The notes under the pieces are model-generated. The model did no database searches, was not told where the DNA came from, and saw only the letters and a program-made list of their open reading frames with translations. Shown piece after piece: positions 1 to 5,616 of a stretch of 5,616 nt of DNA. Source of the DNA: Bacillota bacterium (GTDB taxonomy: Bacteria > Bacillota_E > Sulfobacillia > Sulfobacillales > Sulfobacillaceae); the NCBI GenBank assembly GCA_021802225.1, contig JAKAAS010000157.1, positions 1 to 5,616 of the forward strand, written 5' to 3'. The position numbers and the translations under genes are program-made. The stretch's first letter is position 1, and every line of letters starts with the position of its first letter.

Positions 1-33
1 GTCATTGCGAGATGTCGAGATTTTGGAGGCTGG
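1..33 (+). promoter_or_regulatory. uppS upstream region with ribosome binding site
   Basis: The left edge holds only 33 bases before uppS. A GGAGG ribosome binding site lies at 25-29, four bases before the ATG at 34, which is slightly short but acceptable spacing. The uppS frame stays open to the window edge, so it is the binding site and the family length that fix the start. In Firmicutes the gene just upstream is commonly frr (ribosome recycling factor), but none of the three frames here reads as a recognisable Frr C-terminus. The neighbour cannot be named. Confidence 0.6.
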
Positions 34-792
34 ATGGAAACTGATTCTCGGAAAGAATCTTTGGCTGATTCCCCAGAACTAATTGAATCCGGCAATCTTC
101 CGCGGCACATCGCGATTATCATGGATGGCAACGGACGGTGGGCGCACAGAAAGGGGCTCTCCCGGGCAGAGGGTCACCGCGAGGGTGTAAAAGTTCTTAA
201 GCCTATCGTCAAGGAATGTTCCGCCATCGGGATTGATGTGCTGACCGTATATGCCTTTTCTACTGAAAACTGGGCGCGCCCCCAACGGGAAATCGATGCT
301 TTGATGGCTCTTCTGGTCGAGTTCCTCCGCTCTGAGACTGCTGAGCTGAAAAGCCAGGGAGTGCGGATCCAGACGATTGGGAACGTGGCGGGATTGCCGG
401 CGGGCGCCCAGGCTGCCCTGGCCACCGCTACTCAGGACACAGCCAGCCAGACGCGCATGGTGTTGAATCTGGCTCTGAATTACGGTGGCCGCGATGAACT
501 GGTGAGGGCCGTGAACCGGTGGCTTGACGAGAATCGGCCGCTGGGTCAGGAGACCTGCCTCACTGCAAACGCAGTGGCGTCCCACCTCGACACGGCTGGA
601 CTTCCCGATCCGGACCTGCTGATAAGGTCTAGCGGTGAGATGCGGATATCGAACTTTTTACTATGGCAGCTGGCATACGCTGAAATCTACGTAACGGAAA
701 CATTATGGCCAGATTTTGACCCGGCGGAGCTACACAAGGCGATTGTTGCCTACCAACAGCGGGTGCGCCGTTTTGGCGGCCTTCGGGAATAA
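34..792 (+). CDS. uppS: Isoprenyl transferase (undecaprenyl diphosphate synthase, UppS)
   Basis: This cytosolic, membrane-associated cis-prenyltransferase condenses isopentenyl diphosphate units onto farnesyl diphosphate to make undecaprenyl diphosphate, the lipid carrier for peptidoglycan and other wall polymers. The 252 residues match the usual family length. The signature IAIIMDGNGRWA spans residues 26-37, with the Mg-binding Asp31 equivalent to E. coli Asp26, followed by Arg44 and His48. The second motif, YAFSTENWARP, starts at Tyr73 and includes Ser76, Asn79, Trp80 and Arg82. The C-terminal motif RSSGEMRISNFLLWQLAYAE begins at Arg198 and supplies Arg198, Arg204, Ser206 and Glu217 for the diphosphate and metal sites. 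The RSSGE form resembles the RTSGE of Gram-positive enzymes rather than the RTGGE of E. coli. The protein ends in the typical RRFGG. cdsA follows 12 bases downstream, as in many Firmicutes. Product chain length cannot be read from sequence alone. Confidence 0.97.
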   Translation: METDSRKESLADSPELIESGNLPRHIAIIMDGNGRWAHRKGLSRAEGHREGVKVLKPIVKECSAIGIDVLTVYAFSTENWARPQREIDALMALLVEFLRSETAELKSQGVRIQTIGNVAGLPAGAQAALATATQDTASQTRMVLNLALNYGGRDELVRAVNRWLDENRPLGQETCLTANAVASHLDTAGLPDPDLLIRSSGEMRISNFLLWQLAYAEIYVTETLWPDFDPAELHKAIVAYQQRVRRFGGLRE

Positions 793-804
793 GGGGTTAC
801 GCGT
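793..804 (+). promoter_or_regulatory. cdsA ribosome binding site supporting a GTG start
   Basis: The uppS stop codon TAA (790-792) runs directly into GGGG, giving an AAGGGG ribosome binding site at 791-796 that overlaps the stop. It lies eight bases before GTG at 805. An overlapping GTG at 803 is in another frame. The spacing and the start of the CdsA family alignment favour 805. Confidence 0.7.
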
Positions 805-1587
805 GTGCTGGGACTGCGGATACTCACGGCGACTTTTGGCATTCCGGTAGTCATTCTCCTCATCTATTTGGGCGGTTGGGTTCTGACTGCCGGTGTGGCC
901 ATATTAGCAGCGATTGGTGTGGTGGAAATTTCTCGCATGTTCCGGGCCCGTGGGATTGTGTTTTACCCCTGGCTGACCGTAGCATGGATATGGGCCATTA
1001 TGGCGGCCGTGGGGATAGGGCGCGGGTTGCTCCCCGTTCTTGTCCTGGGGGCGGCCATTGTGGCTATTGTGTCCTTGCTCAGCTCTCCTCAAGAAAGCTT
1101 TCAGGGTGCGGTAACCACCACTTGGGTGGCCGTGTATCTGGGACTGTTCTTTGCATTCCTGCCGATGATCCGCGCGCTGCGTCATGGTCAGGTCTTTTCG
1201 TATGCGTTTTTTGCCGTCATTTGGGCGACAGACACCACCGCGTACTTTGTAGGGCGGCAGTGGGGACGGCACAAGCTTATGCCCCGCGTCAGTCCCGGCA
1301 AGACATGGGAAGGCACCGCCAGCGGCACGGTCAGCGGTGTAGCGGTATCGGTGGTGGCGTTTGGGATTGCGCACATGGTTCTCTGGCACGGATTGGTTTT
1401 TGGGTTCACGGTCAGCATTGTGGGCCAGATCGGCGACCTGCTGGAATCGGCGATTAAACGCTACACGGGCGTCAAGGATTCTGGGGCGCTTTTGCCGGGC
1501 CATGGCGGTGTGCTGGACCGTTTTGATTCTTCCCTGCTGGCTTTGCCCATTGCCTATTATTTGTTGGTGGGCTTGGGCATACATTAG
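805..1587 (+). CDS. cdsA: Phosphatidate cytidylyltransferase (CDP-diglyceride synthase)
   Basis: This integral membrane enzyme makes CDP-diacylglycerol from phosphatidic acid and CTP, the branch point for phosphatidylglycerol, cardiolipin and related phospholipids. The 260 residues are within the family's usual range. About eight or nine hydrophobic segments are visible, for example near residues 8-23, 25-42, 55-71, 76-92, 103-120 and 131-149. The full CdsA signature is present at residues 215-241: Ser215, Lys218-Arg219, Lys224-Asp225, His233-Gly-Gly, Asp238-Arg239 and Asp241, the acidic pair being metal-binding in the family. It is preceded by GDLLES at 210-215. Further family motifs are WATDTTAYFVGR around Asp143 and SPGKTWEG at 163-170, where the more usual form is SPKKTWEG. 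The GTG start is preceded by AAGGGG. The position between uppS and the isoprenoid/protease genes is standard for Firmicutes. Confidence 0.96.
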   Translation: MLGLRILTATFGIPVVILLIYLGGWVLTAGVAILAAIGVVEISRMFRARGIVFYPWLTVAWIWAIMAAVGIGRGLLPVLVLGAAIVAIVSLLSSPQESFQGAVTTTWVAVYLGLFFAFLPMIRALRHGQVFSYAFFAVIWATDTTAYFVGRQWGRHKLMPRVSPGKTWEGTASGTVSGVAVSVVAFGIAHMVLWHGLVFGFTVSIVGQIGDLLESAIKRYTGVKDSGALLPGHGGVLDRFDSSLLALPIAYYLLVGLGIH

Positions 1588-1605
1588 CAGCATGGAGGCA
1601 ATGCC
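1588..1605 (+). promoter_or_regulatory. Ribosome binding site of the AI-2E/YtvI-like gene
   Basis: A perfect GGAGG at 1594-1598 lies seven bases before ATG at 1606. Two other ATGs, at 1592 and 1601, are in a different frame. This is the best ribosome binding site in the window and fixes the start with good confidence. Confidence 0.75.
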
Positions 1606-2640
1606 ATGGTCAGCTATATTCGCATGCTCCTGGTTTGGGCGGGGCTGCTGTTTGGCATGTACGCGTTCTGGAAGTGGTACAGCGCCATTTTCATGCCTTT
1701 TCTCGGCGCATTTGTGCTTTCTGTCTGGCTTGAACCGGTCGTGAACCGGATGGAAGGATGGGGACTGTCACGCAGCGTGGCGGCGGTCATTGCCCTGGGA
1801 ACCTCGATTGTGGCGCTGCTATCCATTGTGTTTTTGCTGCTGAGTGTTATGGCCACGGAGTTGGCGCAGGTGGTCCGCGCGCTGCCATCGCTGGCGGTTC
1901 CGGCCGAACAGCTGTCTAGCCGCATGCTGGCGGGTTTGGGCCGGATGCGTCGGGTGTTGGGGCTGAGCACGGAGGAGTGGCATGCGCAGCTGGGGGCCTT
2001 GGTCCGTATGCTGGAGTCGGTGCTGCGGACAATGGCAAACTTTCTGGTCCACCTGCCCGACAGCATGTTAATGTTAATGGTAGCATTAGTCGCGGCCTTT
2101 TTCATGATCCGCGACAAGCAGCAGATACTCCAAGTCGGGGTCAAGTGGGTCCCGCCTCCACTCCGGCCTTATGTGCACCATATGCATGATGATATTTTGG
2201 CAGGGGCGTTGGGCTTCTTGAAGGCCCAAGTTTTGCTGGTCACGCTGACCGCTTTCGGCACCATGGCGGGCCTTGTGGTGTTCCGATTTAACTATGCGGT
2301 GCTGATTGGGGTGTTGGCGGGGATCCTTGATTTTGTCCCTTATATGGGGCCGGCGAGTCTCTTGGCGCCGTGGGCCGCCGTGGATATGCTTTCTGGCAGG
2401 ACCCTTCAGGGTACCGAGGTGCTGGCAGTGATGTTCGGGGTGGCCGTCTTGCGGCAAATTGCCGAACCGCGGCTGGTGGGGCAGAATATGGGACTGCACC
2501 CGCTGGTCGCCATTGGGGCCCTATATTTTGGGGTGCGTCTCTTTGGGCCAGTGGGGTTCATTGTCGGGCCCATTTCGGCTGTGGTGATAAGGGTCCTGGC
2601 CGAAGTTCTGGATCCTCCGGCCGGCAATATCGGCACATAA
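1606..2640 (+). CDS. AI-2E family transporter, YtvI-like membrane protein
   Basis: This is a 344-residue polytopic membrane protein of the AI-2E/PerM family (PF01594). Hydrophobic segments are visible near residues 7-23, 26-43, 58-82, 150-168, 203-226, 229-247, 271-283 and 298-330. A more polar stretch at about 90-148 matches the family's variable extramembrane region. The conserved C-terminal half carries LDFVPYMGP (241-249), RQIAEPRLVG (283-292), LHPL (297-300) and a glycine-rich LFGPVGFIVGP (312-322). This pattern recalls YtvI, annotated in Bacillota as a sporulation integral membrane protein. The family name comes from autoinducer-2 export, but members have varied or unknown roles including ion/proton antiport, so the substrate cannot be stated. 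The gene sits 18 bases after cdsA and 32 before dxr, suggesting cotranscription with lipid genes. Its placement between cdsA and dxr is less usual than the rest of the order. Three TTA leucine codons cluster at residues 155-161. Confidence 0.88.
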   Translation: MVSYIRMLLVWAGLLFGMYAFWKWYSAIFMPFLGAFVLSVWLEPVVNRMEGWGLSRSVAAVIALGTSIVALLSIVFLLLSVMATELAQVVRALPSLAVPAEQLSSRMLAGLGRMRRVLGLSTEEWHAQLGALVRMLESVLRTMANFLVHLPDSMLMLMVALVAAFFMIRDKQQILQVGVKWVPPPLRPYVHHMHDDILAGALGFLKAQVLLVTLTAFGTMAGLVVFRFNYAVLIGVLAGILDFVPYMGPASLLAPWAAVDMLSGRTLQGTEVLAVMFGVAVLRQIAEPRLVGQNMGLHPLVAIGALYFGVRLFGPVGFIVGPISAVVIRVLAEVLDPPAGNIGT

Positions 2641-2672
2641 CGCGGTTGTGAAACTGGAAAGATGAGGGGACT
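2641..2672 (+). promoter_or_regulatory. dxr leader with ribosome binding site
   Basis: This 32-base gap contains GAGGGG at 2664-2669, three bases before the dxr ATG. The site is purine-rich and well matched, but its spacing is short. No hairpin terminator is visible, consistent with read-through from the upstream gene. Confidence 0.5.
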
Positions 2673-3827
2673 ATGACGCAAATCATCATACTTGGTGCGA
2701 CTGGGTCGGTTGGGGAGACAACCTTTAGGGTGGTGCAGGCTGAGCCGGAGCGGGTGTCCGTCGATGGGTTGGTGGCCAACACCCAGGGTGAGAGACTCTG
2801 GGCCATGGGGCGGGCGCTGCAGGCGCGCTGGATTGGCTTGGCCGACGGTGCGGCAGGGGCAGCGCTCCGGAGGCGGCATCCTTCGGGAGCGCCCCGCATT
2901 GCGGCCGGCATGGATGACATTCTGGCCGAGATAGCGGCGTCCCCAGCCACCAAAGTCATTGGGGCCATGAGCGGCTTTTCCGGGTTGCTGCCCACCCTTA
3001 CGGCCTTGGAGAACGGCAAGGACATTTTGCTGGCCAATAAAGAAACGATGGTGGCGGGTGGAGACTTGGTGCAGAAGGTCGCCCATGAGTCCGGGCGGGA
3101 AATTATTCCGGTGGACAGCGAGCACTCGGCAATTTTCCAGTGCCTGGCTCCAGGCCAGCCTGTGCGGCGGATTTTGCTGACGTGCTCCGGCGGGCCTTTC
3201 AGAGGGCGCAGCAGGGAAGACTTGCGGTCGGTCACCGTAGAAGATGCGCTCCACCACCCGAATTGGTCGATGGGAGCCAAAATCACGGTAGACTCCGCGA
3301 CCCTGATGAACAAGGGTTTGGAACTCATCGAAGCCCATCACCTTTTCTCGGTGCCTTACGAGCAGGTGGAGGTGCTGATTCACCCTCAGAGCATCGTGCA
3401 TTCTCTGGTCGAATTTGTGGACGGGGCAACCATGGCGCAATTGGGCTGGCCAGATATGGCGGTGCCCGTGCAGGTGGCGCTTAGCTGGCCTGAGCGGTGG
3501 GCCATGGATTCGTTGCCGCTGGACCTGACACGCCAGCCGCTGACCTTTGAGGCCCCTGACACCGGCACTTTTGAAGCGCTGACGATTGCCCGGCAGGCAG
3601 GACTGGCCGGGGGTCTTATGCCCACAGTGCTCAATGCCGCCAATGAAGTGGCGGTGTCGTTGTTCCTGGCGCGGTCCATTCAATTTCTCTCCATTATTGA
3701 CATTATTAAAGAGGTGCTGAACGACTTCGCGGACAATGAAGAAGTGTCCGGGTTGGCGCAGATCCTGGAAGCCGACCAGTGGGCACGGACGCAGGCGGCA
3801 GATGTGGCGATGCGCTATCGCCAGTAA
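2673..3827 (+). CDS. dxr: 1-deoxy-D-xylulose 5-phosphate reductoisomerase (DXR, IspC)
   Basis: DXR catalyses the committed step of the MEP pathway in the cytosol: NADPH-dependent rearrangement and reduction of 1-deoxy-D-xylulose 5-phosphate to 2-C-methyl-D-erythritol 4-phosphate. The 384 residues are full length. The N-terminal Rossmann motif is GATGSVG at 8-14, a mild variant of the usual GSTGSIG. LLANKE follows at 119-124. The metal-binding triad is visible as Asp148 and Glu150 in PVDSEHSAIFQ and Glu217 in ATLMNKGLE, equivalent to E. coli Asp150, Glu152 and Glu231. The flexible-loop and substrate segment HPNWSMG is at 195-201, and IHPQSIVHS and the C-terminal LNAANEVAV are also present. All residues known to be needed are in place, so the enzyme should be active and belongs to the classical DXR type rather than the DRL type. 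It ends 12 bases before rseP. Together with ispG it marks an organism using the MEP route. Confidence 0.97.
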   Translation: MTQIIILGATGSVGETTFRVVQAEPERVSVDGLVANTQGERLWAMGRALQARWIGLADGAAGAALRRRHPSGAPRIAAGMDDILAEIAASPATKVIGAMSGFSGLLPTLTALENGKDILLANKETMVAGGDLVQKVAHESGREIIPVDSEHSAIFQCLAPGQPVRRILLTCSGGPFRGRSREDLRSVTVEDALHHPNWSMGAKITVDSATLMNKGLELIEAHHLFSVPYEQVEVLIHPQSIVHSLVEFVDGATMAQLGWPDMAVPVQVALSWPERWAMDSLPLDLTRQPLTFEAPDTGTFEALTIARQAGLAGGLMPTVLNAANEVAVSLFLARSIQFLSIIDIIKEVLNDFADNEEVSGLAQILEADQWARTQAADVAMRYRQ

Positions 3828-3839
3828 GGGGGGCAGCCG
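3828..3839 (+). promoter_or_regulatory. rseP ribosome binding site
   Basis: The dxr stop TAA runs into a G tract, giving AAGGGGGG at 3826-3833, six bases before the rseP ATG at 3840. This stop-overlapping arrangement repeats the one at the uppS-cdsA junction and fits tight translational linkage. Confidence 0.6.
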
Positions 3840-4862
3840 ATGACGACGGTAATCGCCATCGTTTTGGTGTTTGGCGTGCTGGTAGCGGTTCACGAGCTTG
3901 GGCACTTTCTGGTTGCCAAGTCCTTTGGCATGCGTGTCGATGAGTTTGCTCTGGGGTTTGGACCCGCGCTTTACAAGCACCGGTTTGGTGAAACCCTGTA
4001 TGCGTTGCGCATTATCCCCTTGGGCGGGTACAACCGCCTGGCGGGAATGGAAGGCAATAAGAGCGCCGATCCCCGGGAATTCCCCAACCGGCCATTATGG
4101 CAGAGGTTTCTGGTCGTCCTGGCCGGACCCATCATGAACCTGGTGCTGGCCGCCGTGCTCTATGCCATCTGCTTCGGGCCGGTTGGCATTCCCACCCCCA
4201 CCACCACCGTAGCGCAGGCCCTTCCCCACTATCCGGCGTACGAGGCAGGCATCCGTCCGGGCGACCGGATTGTCAAGATCGATAACACCCGGGTAACGGA
4301 CTGGGAGAATCTCGCCAGCGCCATCATTGCCCACAAAACCCATGTGATGAACGTGACCGTGGAGCGTCACCAATCGCTGCAGACCTTTCCCATGACGACG
4401 CGGTACGACAAAAAGCTTAAAGAGTACATTATTGGGATCCAGCCCACTTTCATGCCTGTCCGGCAAAATCCCTTGCAGGCTCTAGGCTCGGGCATCACTC
4501 AGACCGTAGACCTCTCCGGAGCCTGGTTCCAGGCTCTGTACCGGCTGGTTGACGGCCAGGGCCCGTTTGACCTTACAGGCCCGGTGGGAATTGCGGAGCT
4601 GGTCGGCCAGGCGGCCCATACCGGTCTGGTGCAGCTGCTGCTGCTTGCGGCCGCGCTGTCCGCCAACCTCGGGCTGTTCAATGTGCTGCCCATACCGGTG
4701 TTGGACGGGAGCCGCCTGTTTCTCATGATTGTGGAAGGCATCCGGGGCAAACCGATGGACCCCGACCATGAGAACATGATTCACTTCGTGGGATTCATCC
4801 TGCTGATGGCGCTGGTGCTGTTTGTAACGTTCCGCGAAGTCGAACATTTATTCCATGCCTGA
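3840..4862 (+). CDS. rseP: Site-2 intramembrane zinc metalloprotease RseP/RasP
   Basis: This M50-family membrane protease cuts transmembrane substrates inside the bilayer. Known family roles are release of sigma factors by cleaving anti-sigma factors and clearing of remnant signal peptides. The zinc-binding HELGH lies at residues 18-22 in the first membrane helix (about 4-24). It is followed by FALGFGPALY and a GGYNRLAGM segment corresponding to the family's GGYVKMAGE-like stretch. FPNRPLWQRF (81-90) and AGPIMN (95-100) lead into the second helix. A single PDZ domain spans roughly 120-195, with GIRPGD at 137-142. The third zinc ligand, Asp289, is in NVLPIPVLDG (281-290), and a last helix covers about 313-333. 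The 340 residues are shorter than B. subtilis RasP but usual for single-PDZ homologues. The catalytic set is complete. The position between dxr and ispG is conserved in Firmicutes; substrates cannot be predicted from this window. Confidence 0.96.
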   Translation: MTTVIAIVLVFGVLVAVHELGHFLVAKSFGMRVDEFALGFGPALYKHRFGETLYALRIIPLGGYNRLAGMEGNKSADPREFPNRPLWQRFLVVLAGPIMNLVLAAVLYAICFGPVGIPTPTTTVAQALPHYPAYEAGIRPGDRIVKIDNTRVTDWENLASAIIAHKTHVMNVTVERHQSLQTFPMTTRYDKKLKEYIIGIQPTFMPVRQNPLQALGSGITQTVDLSGAWFQALYRLVDGQGPFDLTGPVGIAELVGQAAHTGLVQLLLLAAALSANLGLFNVLPIPVLDGSRLFLMIVEGIRGKPMDPDHENMIHFVGFILLMALVLFVTFREVEHLFHA

Positions 4863-4943
4863 TTCTCTGGCGAGTGTTAAGATAAGGAGAGAGTGCCGAG
4901 TGAAAAGGGGGGTGTGTCCGAATGGTGCTGTCTTCGGGCCAAT
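4863..4943 (+). promoter_or_regulatory. rseP-ispG intergenic leader with two SD-like sites
   Basis: At 81 bases this is by far the longest gap in the window. It contains TAAGGAG at 4883-4889, a seven-base match to the anti-Shine-Dalgarno consensus, and a second SD-like tract, AGGGGGGTG, at 4906-4914. Neither is correctly spaced for the ATG at 4944. A small hairpin occupies 4916-4939. A TAAGAT at 4878-4883 resembles a -10 box, but I see no matching -35 element. The gap may carry translational control of ispG; this is inference. Confidence 0.4.
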
Positions 4944-4947
4944 ATGA
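4900..4947 (+). CDS. Possible 15-codon leader ORF overlapping the ispG start
   Basis: GTG at 4900 opens a 15-codon frame encoding MKRGVCPNGAVFGPI if GTG is read as Met. It ends at TGA 4945-4947, which overlaps the ispG ATG (4944-4946) in an ATGA arrangement. The strong TAAGGAG at 4883-4889 lies ten bases upstream, at the long end of workable spacing. The peptide resembles nothing I recognise and could be a chance frame. Its value is that it gives the otherwise orphan SD a start codon and provides a mechanism for translational coupling into ispG. The main competing reading is that the same SD serves an in-frame GTG at 4893 and so a longer IspG. Confidence 0.3.
   Translation: MKRGVCPNGAVFGPI
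4916..4939 (+). other. Small stem-loop just upstream of ispG ATG
   Basis: GTCCGAA at 4916-4922 can pair with TTCGGGC at 4933-4939, seven pairs including one G-U, around a ten-base loop. It ends four bases before the ATG at 4944 and so occupies the place where an ispG ribosome binding site would normally be. There is no downstream T tract, so it is not an intrinsic terminator. A stem this short can arise by chance. Confidence 0.3.
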
Positions 4948-5616
4948 CTAAAGCAGTGCGCGTAAGGGACGTGATTATAGGCGGGGGCGCGCCGGTCGTC
5001 GTGCAGGGCATGACCAAGACCGACACGCGCGATGTGAGGGGAACGCTCGAAGAAATTGCCCGCTACGTCGACGTCGGCTGTGAGGTGGTGCGGGTCGCAG
5101 TGCCAGACCACGAGGCAGCTGAGGCGGTGGGGGAAATTGTCCGGCACTCGCCGATTCCCGTCGTGGCTGACATTCACTTTGACTACCGCCTAGCGCTCGA
5201 GGTGATTCGGCGGGGCGTGGACAAGTTGCGCCTCAATCCGGGCAACATTGGGGCGCGCGAGCGTGTGGAGGAAGTGGTGCGGGCGGCGAAGGAGCGCCAG
5301 ATTCCCATTCGCATCGGGGTGAATTCGGGCTCGATTGAAAAGGGACTCCTTCACGACTACGGGCGCACGGCGGAGACGCTGGTCAAATCCGCGGCCCATC
5401 ACATCCAAATCCTCAATGACTTGGATTACGATAACATCGTGGTATCGCTGAAAGCCTCGGACGTGCCCACGATGATGGCCGCGTACCGGCTGATGGCCCG
5501 GACGTATGACTATCCGCTGCACTTGGGAGTGACCGAAGCCGGGACCCTGTTTCAGGGGACGATTAAGTCGGCCATTGGCATTGGCGCGCTCTTAGCCGAT
5601 GGGATTGGGGACACGA
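4944..5616 (+). CDS. ispG: 4-hydroxy-3-methylbut-2-enyl diphosphate synthase IspG (GcpE), 5' part
   Basis: IspG is the iron-sulfur enzyme of the penultimate MEP step, converting methylerythritol cyclodiphosphate to HMBPP with reduced flavodoxin or ferredoxin. About 224 residues are present and the gene runs off the right edge, so the C-terminal cysteines that hold the 4Fe-4S cluster are not seen. The visible part is the TIM-barrel domain, with IGGGAPVVVQGMTKTDTRDV from residue 12, then VRVAVPD, VADIHFDYRLAL, LRLNPGNIG, IPIRIGVNSGS, IVVSLKASDV and YPLHLGVTEAGT. Most homologues read QSMT where this has QGMT (Gly22). The ATG at 4944 is chosen because MTKAVRVRDV aligns with the family N-terminus, although no good ribosome binding site precedes it. 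In-frame GTG codons at 4893 and 4914 would add 17 or 10 residues. Placement after rseP is the common Firmicutes order. Confidence 0.94.
   Translation, partial: MTKAVRVRDVIIGGGAPVVVQGMTKTDTRDVRGTLEEIARYVDVGCEVVRVAVPDHEAAEAVGEIVRHSPIPVVADIHFDYRLALEVIRRGVDKLRLNPGNIGARERVEEVVRAAKERQIPIRIGVNSGSIEKGLLHDYGRTAETLVKSAAHHIQILNDLDYDNIVVSLKASDVPTMMAAYRLMARTYDYPLHLGVTEAGTLFQGTIKSAIGIGALLADGIGDT

Noticed and set aside
1..33. C-terminus of frr (ribosome recycling factor)
   Set aside because: frr is the expected neighbour, but no frame in these 33 bases reads like an Frr C-terminus with a stop before uppS.
876..1457. Same-strand alternative frame inside cdsA
   Set aside because: It is rich in Cys, Gly and His with no known domain and is fully explained as an out-of-frame reading of cdsA.
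904..1593. Antisense open frame of 229 codons covering cdsA
   Set aside because: The sense strand carries the full CdsA signature, while this frame has shadow-like composition and no motif or ribosome binding site that I could support.
2406..3980. Long antisense open frame of 524 codons covering dxr
   Set aside because: It lies opposite a gene with complete DXR motifs. Its translation is rich in His, Arg, Gln and Pro with no recognisable domain, as expected for the antisense shadow of a GC-rich gene.
4878..4883. TAAGAT as a -10 promoter box for ispG
   Set aside because: It has two mismatches to TATAAT, and I found no credible -35 box at 16-18 bases upstream. It also overlaps the SD by one base.
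4916..4939. Intrinsic terminator after rseP
   Set aside because: The stem is short, the loop is ten bases and no T tract follows, so termination is unlikely.
4848..5522. Antisense frames opposite the ispG 5' region
   Set aside because: Both are short, lack ribosome binding sites and lie opposite a well-conserved IspG domain.

Overview
The window looks like a piece of a Bacillota (Firmicutes) chromosome of moderately high GC. It carries six co-directional + strand genes in an order typical of that phylum: uppS, cdsA, a YtvI-like AI-2E family membrane protein, dxr, rseP and the 5' part of ispG. The family-level calls rest on motifs read directly from the translations. The phylum comes from the gene order, the strong AGGAGG-type ribosome binding sites, the Gram-positive-style UppS motif and the YtvI-type protein, whose relatives are known from endospore formers. 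A Sulfobacillus-like or related GC-rich lineage is a guess only.

Layout: bases 1-33 are the sequence upstream of uppS, including its ribosome binding site. uppS (34-792) and cdsA (805-1587) are 12 bases apart. The AI-2E/YtvI-like gene (1606-2640) follows after 18 bases, dxr (2673-3827) after 32, and rseP (3840-4862) after 12. An 81-base gap (4863-4943) then precedes ispG, which starts at about 4944 and runs off the right edge. I saw no convincing terminator or promoter between genes, so the simplest reading is one polycistronic transcript that continues past both edges. No RNA genes, mobile elements, CRISPR arrays or long repeats were seen.

Function: dxr and ispG encode two steps of the MEP route to isoprenoid precursors. 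UppS polymerises those precursors into undecaprenyl diphosphate, the lipid carrier for cell wall synthesis. CdsA makes CDP-diacylglycerol for phospholipids. RseP is a site-2 intramembrane protease of the envelope stress and signal peptide clearance type. The cluster therefore joins isoprenoid supply, lipid carrier, phospholipid and membrane proteolysis functions.

The most notable part is the rseP-ispG gap. The likely ispG ATG lacks a good ribosome binding site and sits just after a small predicted hairpin. Two very short open frames with better upstream ribosome binding sites end within a few bases of that ATG, one of them in an exact ATGA stop/start overlap. This suggests, but does not prove, translational coupling or leader-peptide control of ispG. 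Otherwise the region is ordinary core housekeeping DNA, and I did not find a novel defence, mobile or RNA system.
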